In this document: positions 57,498 through 64,000 of the stretch, piece after piece
Position numbering within the stretch: the first letter of the stretch is position 1
Layout: each line of letters starts with the position of its first letter
NCBI RefSeq assembly: GCF_013201545.1
Contig: NZ_CP053746.1
Coordinates: 1-64,000 of the forward strand
Origin: Pseudomonas graminis
GTDB taxonomy: Bacteria > Pseudomonadota > Gammaproteobacteria > Pseudomonadales > Pseudomonadaceae
Reading direction: 5' to 3'
Length of the DNA stretch: 64,000 nucleotides
Position numbers and translations under genes: made by a program
The notes under the pieces: model-generated
Databases searched by the model: none
Told to the model about the DNA's origin: nothing
Seen by the model: the letters and a program-made list of their open reading frames with translations, nothing else

Positions 57498-59074
57498 GCC
57501 ACCACACCCGTTCCTACGCCGACATCCGCCGCGCCCTGCTCGCCCATGAAGAAGTCGCGCTGGTTGACGTTCGTGAAGAAGACCCATTTGCCGAAGCTCA
57601 TCCGCTGTTCGCCGCCAACATCCCGCTGTCGAAGCTGGAGCTGGAGGTGCTCGCGCGCATCCCTCGTCGCGACACCGCTGTGACGGTTTATGACAATGGC
57701 GAGGGTCTGGCCGAACGCGCCGTGAAGCGTTTTCAGGACCTGGGCTACAGCGACGTCAAGCTGCTTGAAGGCGGGCTGCAGGGCTGGCGCGACGCTGGCG
57801 GCGAGGTGTTCATCGACGTCAACGTACCGAGCAAGGCGTTCGGCGAACTGGTCGAGCACCATCGCCACACGCCATCGCTGGCCGCCGAGGAGGTCAAGCA
57901 GCTGCTCGACGCCAAGGCCGACGTGGTGGTGCTGGATGCGCGGCGGTTCGATGAATACCAGACCATGAGCATTCCCACTGGTGTCAGTGTGCCCGGCGCC
58001 GAACTGGTGCTGCGGGCGCGCGAGCTGGCGCCCGATCCCAACACCCGGATCATCGTCAATTGCGCGGGGCGTACGCGCAGCATCATCGGCACTCAGTCAC
58101 TGGTGAATGCCGGCCTGCCCAACCCGGTTTCCGCCCTGCGCAATGGCACGATCGGCTGGCTGCTGGCCGGGCAGACGCTGGACCACGGGCAATCACGGCG
58201 CTTCCCGCCGGTCAGTGAAGCGACCCGGGAAGTTGCCCGGTCCGATGCGCGCCATGTGGCGGACAAAGCGCGAGTGAAACGCGCCAGCCGCGCGGACTTG
58301 CCGGTCTGGCAGGCAGAAACGACTCGCACGACGTACCTGTTCGATGTGCGCACTTCGGAGGAATTCGAAGCCGGCCATGTGCCCGGTGCCCGTTCGACGC
58401 CGGGCGGGCAGCTGGTGCAGGAGACTGACCATTACGCCAGCGTGCGCGGCGCGCGAATCGTATTACTGGATGACGACGGCGTGCGCGCGAACATGTCTGC
58501 TTCGTGGCTCACGCAGTTGGGCTGGGAGGTGCTTGTGGTGGACGACCTGGGTCCAGAGGATTTCAGCGAAAAAGGCGGCTGGAACGCGCCGAATCCGCCC
58601 GCGTCCCAGGTCGAGGAGATTAGCGCCGAAACGCTGCGCGAGTGGCGCGAAAACGGCGGCGTGGCAGTGCTGGATTTCACTGCCAGCGCCAACTACGTGA
58701 AGCAGCATATTCCGGGCGCCTGGTGGGTGCTGCGTGCCGAGCTGGCAAACGCGCTGCAAAACATCCCGCCTGCCGAGCGTTACGTGCTCACCTGTGGCAG
58801 CAGCAAACTCGCGCGCCTGGCGGTGTCGGAGGTCGAAGCCCTGACCGGCAAGCCGGTGTTTGTGCTGAAGGACGGCACCGCGAGTTGGGTGGCTGCCGGG
58901 TTCGAGCTTGAGCACGGTGAAAGCCATCTGGCCTCGCCGCGCATTGATCGCTATCGCCGGCCATACGAGGGCACCGATGCACCGCGCGAAGCGATGCAGG
59001 CCTATCTGGATTGGGAGTACGGATTGGTCGAGCAATTGGGCCGCGACGGGACCCACGGCTTCTACGTGATCTGA
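57494..59074 (+). CDS. Four-domain rhodanese (sulfurtransferase)
   Basis: 526 aa from ATG at 57494, overlapping the dioxygenase by 4 nt. There are four rhodanese-like domains in tandem, about 5-105, 125-230, 265-365 and 375-470. Only domain 2 (Cys190 in VNCAGRTRS) and domain 4 (Cys434 in LTCGSSKLA) keep a catalytic cysteine; in domains 1 and 3 the loop reads YDNGEG and LDDDGV. It probably passes sulfane sulfur or handles sulfite/thiosulfate from the dioxygenase product. The open frame runs back to 57125 inside the dioxygenase gene but that is a shadow. Confidence 0.88.
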   Translation: MSHHTRSYADIRRALLAHEEVALVDVREEDPFAEAHPLFAANIPLSKLELEVLARIPRRDTAVTVYDNGEGLAERAVKRFQDLGYSDVKLLEGGLQGWRDAGGEVFIDVNVPSKAFGELVEHHRHTPSLAAEEVKQLLDAKADVVVLDARRFDEYQTMSIPTGVSVPGAELVLRARELAPDPNTRIIVNCAGRTRSIIGTQSLVNAGLPNPVSALRNGTIGWLLAGQTLDHGQSRRFPPVSEATREVARSDARHVADKARVKRASRADLPVWQAETTRTTYLFDVRTSEEFEAGHVPGARSTPGGQLVQETDHYASVRGARIVLLDDDGVRANMSASWLTQLGWEVLVVDDLGPEDFSEKGGWNAPNPPASQVEEISAETLREWRENGGVAVLDFTASANYVKQHIPGAWWVLRAELANALQNIPPAERYVLTCGSSKLARLAVSEVEALTGKPVFVLKDGTASWVAAGFELEHGESHLASPRIDRYRRPYEGTDAPREAMQAYLDWEYGLVEQLGRDGTHGFYVI

Positions 59075-59119
59075 ACCGCCTAGCCGCTGGCCCCCTTCGT
59101 TGAGCGGGCGACGCAAGCC

Positions 59120-59150
59120 CTGTGGGAGTGAGCTTGCTCACGAAGATGGC
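59120..59150. repeat. REP element
   Basis: TGTGGGAGTGAGCTTGCTCA (about 59120-59140), the same family as 42036-42063, as a single copy. It lies just after the rhodanese gene. Confidence 0.75.
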
Positions 59151-59249
59151 GTTTCAACCTATGAAGATCCAGTGAGTGTGCCCACCACTTACTGGGTAAC
59201 CGCTCCTGGAAAAAACACATCGTTTTAAAAATGGTTATGCATTTATTTG

Positions 59250-59295
59250 ATAATTAGAAAATACATAATCACACAAATACATAATTAGCATATAA
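59250..59295 (+). promoter_or_regulatory. Tandem AT-rich motifs upstream of the sulfonate-binding-protein operon
   Basis: ATAATTAGAAAATA (59250-59263) and ATAATTAGCATATAA (59281-59295), 31 nt apart, about three helical turns. The second matches the motifs at 48869, 51047 and 56824. The surrounding 100 nt is strongly AT-rich, as expected for an activator-dependent promoter. The rest of the 330-nt gap holds only the REP element. Confidence 0.5.
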
Positions 59296-59404
59296 CCAAA
59301 AGATACTTCTATTTCATTTCTTATAGGCATATGGTCAATCCTGTTGCCGACCCCTTCTCCAGGCGGAGGCCGAGAATCCATTTCCACGCCTGGAGACACG
59401 CACC

Positions 59405-60439
59405 ATGTCCGCCCCCTTCACTCCCCTGCTCCGCGCCCGAAACCTGCTCATCGGCGCGTTGCTCGCCCTGTCATTCGGCCCGATCGTCCAGGCCGCCGGG
59501 CCGCTTCAGCCGCTGCTCGTCGCCAACCAGAAATCTGCGCTCAAGGTGCTGCTGGAGGTCTCTGGCGAGTTGAAAGACGTACCGTACGAGATCAAGTTTT
59601 CCGAATTCCCCTCGGCATCGCCATTGGGCGAAGCCCTAAACGCGGGGGCCGTGGACGTCGGTGCACTGGGCGACGCGCCCTATGTCTTCGCGCTGGGCGC
59701 CGGCGCGGCGTTGAAGGTTATCAGCATCACCCACGTCGATGGCCGCTACACCACCGCGCTGATCGTGCGTAACGACTCGCCGATCAAGTCGGTGGCGGAC
59801 CTCAAGGGCAAGCGCATCGTCACCGGGCGCGGCTCCATCGGCCACTACCTGGCCATTCGCGCGCTGAACGAAGCAGGGCTTAAGACCAGCGACGTGAATT
59901 TCGTCTACCTGTTGCCCAGTGAATCCCGGTTGATCCTCGACAACGGCGACGCCGACGCCTGGGCCACCTGGGCGCCCTACACCACCGTCGCCACGCAAAA
60001 CGGCGCGCGCATTCTGCCCAATGGGCCGGATTTGCTGACCAACCATTCCTACCTGGCTGCGACCCGCTCAGCCATCGCCGACAAGCGCGTGCAGCTGGAC
60101 GACTTCGTGGTGCGGCTCGACCGCGCCTATCGCTGGGCCAACGCCCACCCTGCCGAATACGCCGCCGCCCAGACCAAGGTGACCGGCCTGCCATTGGCCG
60201 TGCACCTGGCGGTCAATCAAGAGACGAAGATGGAACGCGTGAGCATCAATGACGGCGTCATCGAAGGCCTGCAGAACACCGCGGACATCTATCAGCGCGA
60301 AGGCATCCTCAACAAGCACGTCGACGTCTCCCGCGGCTTCGACCCGGGCTTCAACGCCATCCGCCTGGCCGCCGAGCAATCGGCCGAACATACAGCCAAT
60401 CAAGCCACTGACCCAACCAATCCCCAAGCTGCGCGTTAA
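59405..60439 (+). CDS. ABC transporter substrate-binding protein, aliphatic sulfonate type
   Basis: 344 aa with a signal peptide (residues 1-30, LLIGALLALSFGPIVQAAG). The SsuA/TauA-like periplasmic binding fold is seen in ALNAGAVDVGALGDAPYVFA, SITHVDGRYTTALIVRNDSPI, DLKGKRIVTGRGSIGHYLA and DNGDADAWATWAPY. It probably binds a sulfonate or sulfate ester. No permease or ATPase follows, so it must use components encoded elsewhere. First gene of a three-gene operon with two flavoenzymes. Confidence 0.87.
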   Translation: MSAPFTPLLRARNLLIGALLALSFGPIVQAAGPLQPLLVANQKSALKVLLEVSGELKDVPYEIKFSEFPSASPLGEALNAGAVDVGALGDAPYVFALGAGAALKVISITHVDGRYTTALIVRNDSPIKSVADLKGKRIVTGRGSIGHYLAIRALNEAGLKTSDVNFVYLLPSESRLILDNGDADAWATWAPYTTVATQNGARILPNGPDLLTNHSYLAATRSAIADKRVQLDDFVVRLDRAYRWANAHPAEYAAAQTKVTGLPLAVHLAVNQETKMERVSINDGVIEGLQNTADIYQREGILNKHVDVSRGFDPGFNAIRLAAEQSAEHTANQATDPTNPQAAR

Positions 60440-60463
60440 GCGCTCGAATCAGGAGCACAGATC

Positions 60464-61834
60464 ATGAGCAAGCCTCGTCAACTCAAATTCGGTGCAATGG
60501 TCCACGGCGTGGGCCACGGCTGGGGCGAGTGGCGCCACCCGGACGCGCAGGCTGATGCCAGCACCAACTTCGACTGGTACAAGGGACAGGCCCGGTTGGC
60601 CGAGGCCGCGAAGTTCGATTTCGTGTTCATCGCTGACAGCCTGCACATTCACGAGAAATCCAGCCCGCATTACCTCAACCGGTTCGAGCCGCTGACCATT
60701 CTCTCGGCGCTGGCGGCGACGACATCGAAGATCGGGCTGGTGGCGACCGTGACCGTCAGCTACACCGAGCCCTTTCAAGTGGCACGGCAGATCTCTTCGC
60801 TGGACCACATCAGCGGCGGCCGGGCCGGCTGGAACGTCGTCACCTCATGGCTCAGCGGCACCGCCGAGAACTTCAGCAAGAGCGAACATCCGCCCCACGC
60901 CGTGCGCTATCGCATCGCCAGGGAACACGTGTCGGCGGTCAAAGGGCTGTGGGATTCCTGGGAGGACGACGCCTTCACCCACAACAAGCAAACCGGCGAG
61001 TTCTTTGACCGCAGCAAGCTGCACGCCTTGAACCACGCGGGCGACTTTTTCCAGGTCAAAGGTCCGCTGAACATCGCCCGCTCCCGCCAGGGCCAGCCGG
61101 TACTGTTTCAGGCGGGCACCTCGGAGGACGGGCGCAACTTCGCTGCGGAATATTCCGACGCGATTTTCGTCCACGCCGAGTCCCTGGAAGAAGCCCAAGC
61201 GTATTACGCCGATCTCAAGCGCCGCGCCGTCGGTTTCGGCCGCAACCCGGATGACCTGTCGATTTTGCCGGGCATTCGCCCGATCGTGGGTCGCAACGCA
61301 GACGAGGTTGAGCAGCGTTATCAGCAAGCCGTGCAACTGGTGAGCATCGAGGACGCCATCGGCGCGCTGGGCCGACCGTTCAACGACCACGACTTCAGCC
61401 AATACCCGCTGGATGCGCCGTTTCCAGACCTGGGCGATCTTGGCGCCAACAGCCAGAAAGGCGGATCCGACCGCATCAAACAGCAAGCCAGGGAGCAGAA
61501 CCTCACCCTGCGCCAGGTCGCGCTGGATTTTTCCCGCCCTCGCCGCGAGTTTGTCGGCACACCTGAACAGGTCGCCGATCAGATTCAGCACTGGTTCGAG
61601 CACGGCGCCAGCGACGGTTTCATCATCAATTCGCTGCTGCCTGATGGGCTGAAATCCTTCACGGAGCTGGTCATTCCAGTCCTGCAGCAGCGTGGCCTGC
61701 AACGCACCGATTACAGTGGTTCGACCCTGCGCGAGCATTTCGGCCTGGCGTTTCCGGTTAATCGTCATACGGCCGTGCGGTTGTCCGCTGCGACGAAGGT
61801 CACGGACGCTGAACAATCGAAGGTCCCGGCATGA
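60464..61834 (+). CDS. LLM class flavin monooxygenase, NtaA/SnaA/DszA family
   Basis: 456 aa. The N-terminus RQLKFGAMVHGVGHGWGEWRHPDA and the segments FVFIADSLHIHEKS, GLVATVTVSYTEPFQVARQI, HISGGRAGWNVVTSW and VLFQAGTSEDGRNFAAEYSD are typical of the NtaA/SoxA(DszA) branch, which oxidises dibenzothiophene sulfone, NTA or similar with FMNH2. In sulfur loci such enzymes desulfurise organosulfur compounds. Its stop overlaps the next start (ATGA). The substrate is not known. Confidence 0.88.
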   Translation: MSKPRQLKFGAMVHGVGHGWGEWRHPDAQADASTNFDWYKGQARLAEAAKFDFVFIADSLHIHEKSSPHYLNRFEPLTILSALAATTSKIGLVATVTVSYTEPFQVARQISSLDHISGGRAGWNVVTSWLSGTAENFSKSEHPPHAVRYRIAREHVSAVKGLWDSWEDDAFTHNKQTGEFFDRSKLHALNHAGDFFQVKGPLNIARSRQGQPVLFQAGTSEDGRNFAAEYSDAIFVHAESLEEAQAYYADLKRRAVGFGRNPDDLSILPGIRPIVGRNADEVEQRYQQAVQLVSIEDAIGALGRPFNDHDFSQYPLDAPFPDLGDLGANSQKGGSDRIKQQAREQNLTLRQVALDFSRPRREFVGTPEQVADQIQHWFEHGASDGFIINSLLPDGLKSFTELVIPVLQQRGLQRTDYSGSTLREHFGLAFPVNRHTAVRLSAATKVTDAEQSKVPA

Positions 61835-63018
61835 GCGCAGGATTGAATCGGCAGCCTGGCGCCCCTGTAGTCGCCGAGACCGAAGCGGCCTTCGCTGCGC
61901 GTTTGCAGGGGATAACCGAGCGGCTGACCGAGTCTGCGCAGCACTACGACCAGACGGCTGAATTCCCACACGAAAACTTCCGTTTGCTGCAAGAGCACGG
62001 TTTGCTTGGGCTGACGGTGGAAGGCGCGCTGGGGGGCGGCGATGCGGATCTCAAGCGGGCGCAACAGGTGATCAGCGCGGTGGCGAAAGGTGAGCCGTCC
62101 ACCGCGCTGATTCTGGTGATGCAGTACATCCAGCACGCGCGCATTCGCGAGGTGAAAAACTGGCCGGAGCATCTCTACCGCCAGGTGGCGTTGGACGCAG
62201 TCAATAAGGGCGCGCTGATCAATGCCCTGCGGGTCGAGCCGGATCTGGGTTCACCCTCTCGCGGCGGGCTGCCGGCGACGATTGCGCGCAGGACGGCGCA
62301 AGGCTGGCGGATCAGCGGACGGAAAATTTATTCAACGGGCAGTCACGGGCTGACGTGGTTCAACGTGTGGGCGCGCAGCGATGACGCCGATCCGCGGGTC
62401 GGGGTCTGGCTGGTGCGCAAGGACAGCCCGGGCGTGCGCATCGTCGAGGACTGGGACCACCTGGGCATGCGCGCGACGTCCAGCCACGATGTGATTTTCG
62501 ACGACGTGCTGGTGCCGCTGGACCATGCTGTCAACACCAGCCCGGCGAGTTCACCTCAGCCGGAGCTGGATGCGATGGGGTTGCTGTGGATGTCGGTGTT
62601 GTTGTCGTCGGTGTACGACGGCATTGCTCAGTCGGCGCGCGACTGGCTGGTCGGATTTCTGGAGCAGCGCACGCCGTCCAACCTGGGCGCCTCGCTGTCG
62701 ACACTGCCGCGCTTTCAGGAAGTGCTCGGCCATATCGACACGCTGCTGTTCGCCAATCGCACGCTGCTGGAGTCAGCGACTCATGGGCTGACGTCGGCGG
62801 GCCATGCGTCCCAGATCAAATACCTGGTGACCAGCAACGCCATTCGCGCGGTAGAGCTGGCCATCGAAGCCACCGGCAACCCCGGCCTGTCCCGCAGCAA
62901 CCCGCTGCAACGCCATTACCGCAACGTCGTCTGCGGCCGTGTGCACACACCGCAGAATGACGTGGTGTTACAGGGGGTGGGCAAAGCGGTGTTTGTCGCA
63001 AGGGCGGTCAGGCAGTGA
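61831..63018 (+). CDS. Acyl-CoA dehydrogenase-like flavoprotein, SfnB/DszC type
   Basis: 395 aa, overlapping the DszA-like gene by 4 nt. The acyl-CoA dehydrogenase fold is seen in FRLLQEHGLLGLTVEGALGGGDADL, GRKIYSTGSHGLTWFNVWARSD, HLGMRATSSHDVIFDDV and RYRNVVCGRVHTPQNDVV-like ends. Members in sulfur loci (SfnB, DszC) act as flavin-dependent oxidases or monooxygenases on sulfur compounds rather than acyl-CoA. Co-translation with a DszA-like enzyme supports a desulfurisation pair. No flavin reductase is nearby. Confidence 0.85.
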   Translation: MSAGLNRQPGAPVVAETEAAFAARLQGITERLTESAQHYDQTAEFPHENFRLLQEHGLLGLTVEGALGGGDADLKRAQQVISAVAKGEPSTALILVMQYIQHARIREVKNWPEHLYRQVALDAVNKGALINALRVEPDLGSPSRGGLPATIARRTAQGWRISGRKIYSTGSHGLTWFNVWARSDDADPRVGVWLVRKDSPGVRIVEDWDHLGMRATSSHDVIFDDVLVPLDHAVNTSPASSPQPELDAMGLLWMSVLLSSVYDGIAQSARDWLVGFLEQRTPSNLGASLSTLPRFQEVLGHIDTLLFANRTLLESATHGLTSAGHASQIKYLVTSNAIRAVELAIEATGNPGLSRSNPLQRHYRNVVCGRVHTPQNDVVLQGVGKAVFVARAVRQ

Positions 63019-63032
63019 TGCACTGCAACGTC

Positions 63033-63099
63033 CTTCCCGGCTAAAGCCAGTCCTACGGGTGTACGCGGTGTTTAGTGGGACCGGCTTCAGCCGGGAAGG
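63033..63099. repeat. Inverted REP pair
   Basis: CTTCCCGGCTAAAGCCAGTCC (63033-63053) and GGGACCGGCTTCAGCCGGGAAG (63077-63098) face each other across 23 nt and could fold into one long hairpin. It lies between two convergent genes and probably limits read-through. Confidence 0.85.
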
Positions 63100-63128
63100 C
63101 GCCAGCATGAGCGCCATCAATCATGCAT

Positions 63129-64000
63129 TTAGACCCTGGCTCCCAGGATTTCAGGCGGATCGAACGCGGTGATCGGGGGCACTTCGCCGTGCCACTTCTC
63201 GACTTCAACCGTGACCGTCTGCGCCGAACAGCCCTGGGACAGACTCGACGCGCCGACATCTTCAGTCAGCACATTCGGATTGCCGTGCTTCTCCAGGCTA
63301 TTCGCCTGCCCCTTCGCCAACGGATCAAACCAGGCGCCGGTGGCGATCTGCACCACGCCCGGGCGAATGGTGTCTGACACAATCACCCCCGCCAGAAATG
63401 CACCTCGATCATTGAACACCCTGACCACCTCCCCCTCGGCAATCCCGCGCGCCAAGGCGTCCTGCCGGTTGATCGTCAACGGCTCCCGCCCCTGAATTTT
63501 CGAGGCCTGGCTGTACGCACCGTGGTCGTATTGGCTGTGCAGGCGCGTCTTCGGCTGATTCGATAGCAGATGCAGGGGCAGCGGCTGGGCGGGCTTGTCC
63601 AGCCATACGGGATGGCCGGGGCAATCGGCGTAACCAAAGCCTGCGATCGTCTCACTGAAAACCTCGATCTTGCCCGACGGCGTCTGTAGCGGATCCCCCT
63701 GCGGGTCGTCACGAAACGCCTTGAGCAGCACCGTATCGTCTGGCGGGTAATCCACCTCAAAGACACCTTCGCGCCAGAACTCCTCAAAATCGGGCAGCTC
63801 GATGGCGAAGCTTCCGGCCCGTGATCGCGACTCTTCATACAACAAGCGCAGCCATTGACCGGCGTCACGGCCCTCGGTAAACACCTGCATGCAGTCGAGC
63901 CGACGGGACAGCTCGGCGAAGATCGCATAATCATCCCGCGCCTCCCCCACTGGCTCGATCGCCTTGTGCATGGCGATCATGTAGCGGTCCGACGCCGCGC
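63129..64000 (-). CDS. Molybdopterin oxidoreductase, BisC/TorA type, C-terminal part
   Basis: About 290 residues of the C-terminal part; the gene continues past the right edge. A large-subunit segment MIAMHKAIEPVGEARDDYAIFAEL, then PSGKIEVFSETI, LHLLSNQPKTRLHSQYDHG and the molybdopterin-binding domain (INRQDALARGIAEGEVVRVFND, GVVQIATGAWFDP, NVLTEDVGASSLSQGC) match biotin/methionine/TMAO sulfoxide reductases. A sulfoxide substrate would fit the neighbouring sulfur genes. The N-terminal part, which decides the subfamily, is not visible. Confidence 0.85.
   Translation of the reverse strand, partial: AASDRYMIAMHKAIEPVGEARDDYAIFAELSRRLDCMQVFTEGRDAGQWLRLLYEESRSRAGSFAIELPDFEEFWREGVFEVDYPPDDTVLLKAFRDDPQGDPLQTPSGKIEVFSETIAGFGYADCPGHPVWLDKPAQPLPLHLLSNQPKTRLHSQYDHGAYSQASKIQGREPLTINRQDALARGIAEGEVVRVFNDRGAFLAGVIVSDTIRPGVVQIATGAWFDPLAKGQANSLEKHGNPNVLTEDVGASSLSQGCSAQTVTVEVEKWHGEVPPITAFDPPEILGARV

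Noticed and set aside
60845..61969. A 374-codon minus-strand open frame opposite the DszA-like gene
   Set aside because: Spans two real overlapping plus-strand genes with clear family motifs; no start signal or homology.

Overview
The window is a gene-dense, high-GC piece of a Pseudomonas chromosome. The evidence is the tRNA, truA-fimV, fabD-fabG-acpP-fabF and rne neighbourhoods in their usual Pseudomonas orders. Palindromic intergenic repeats of the types common in the P. syringae/P. fluorescens lineages also occur (cores near GGACCGGCTTTAGCCGGGAAG and GTGGGAGTGAGCTTGCTCAC). Species cannot be fixed by eye. Comparisons with P. aeruginosa PAO1 are from memory.

Layout. 1-1.25 kb: the 5' part of a stand-alone aroA, then a tRNA Val-Asp-Asp unit with a clear promoter and terminator. 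1.3-14 kb (minus strand): metZ, purF, cvpA, dedD, folC, accD, trpF, truA, fimV and an Asd-like pseudoenzyme. 14-16.4 kb: a DUF1285 protein, a DUF4823 lipoprotein, a TetR regulator and, on the plus strand, a probable RgsA small RNA. 16.4-26.8 kb (minus): tatD, pilZ, holB, tmk, mltG, pabC, fabF, acpP, fabG, fabD, plsX, rpmF, yceD, a fatty-acid/replication/cell-wall block. 26.8-34.2 kb: maf (+), sppA, a HAD phosphatase and rluC (minus), then rne (+) behind a roughly 650-nt leader. 34.2-41.4 kb (minus): a MobA-like protein, murB, kdsB, a Trm112-like protein, lpxK, exbD, exbB, comEC. 41.5-48.3 kb: DUF2062, an ABC-2 exporter, a GST, fadE and two small conserved genes.

The right third (48.3-64 kb) is accessory and mostly about organosulfur use: an SsuD-like flavin monooxygenase, a class II aldolase, a LysR regulator divergent from a 3-mercaptopropionate dioxygenase coupled to a four-domain rhodanese, and an operon of a sulfonate-type binding protein, a DszA/NtaA-type monooxygenase and an SfnB/DszC-type flavoprotein. 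At the edge lies the C-terminal part of a BisC-type molybdoenzyme. An AT-rich motif close to ATAATTAGC(A/T)TA recurs upstream of four of these units and may be a shared operator.

Inside this sulfur locus sits a compact three-gene cassette (51498-55703) with no obvious sulfur role: a 775-aa TPR-like solenoid protein, a PcfJ-like-domain protein overlapping it by 10 nt, and a membrane-anchored DUF1266 protein 10 nt further on. It is the strongest candidate in the window for an undescribed system.
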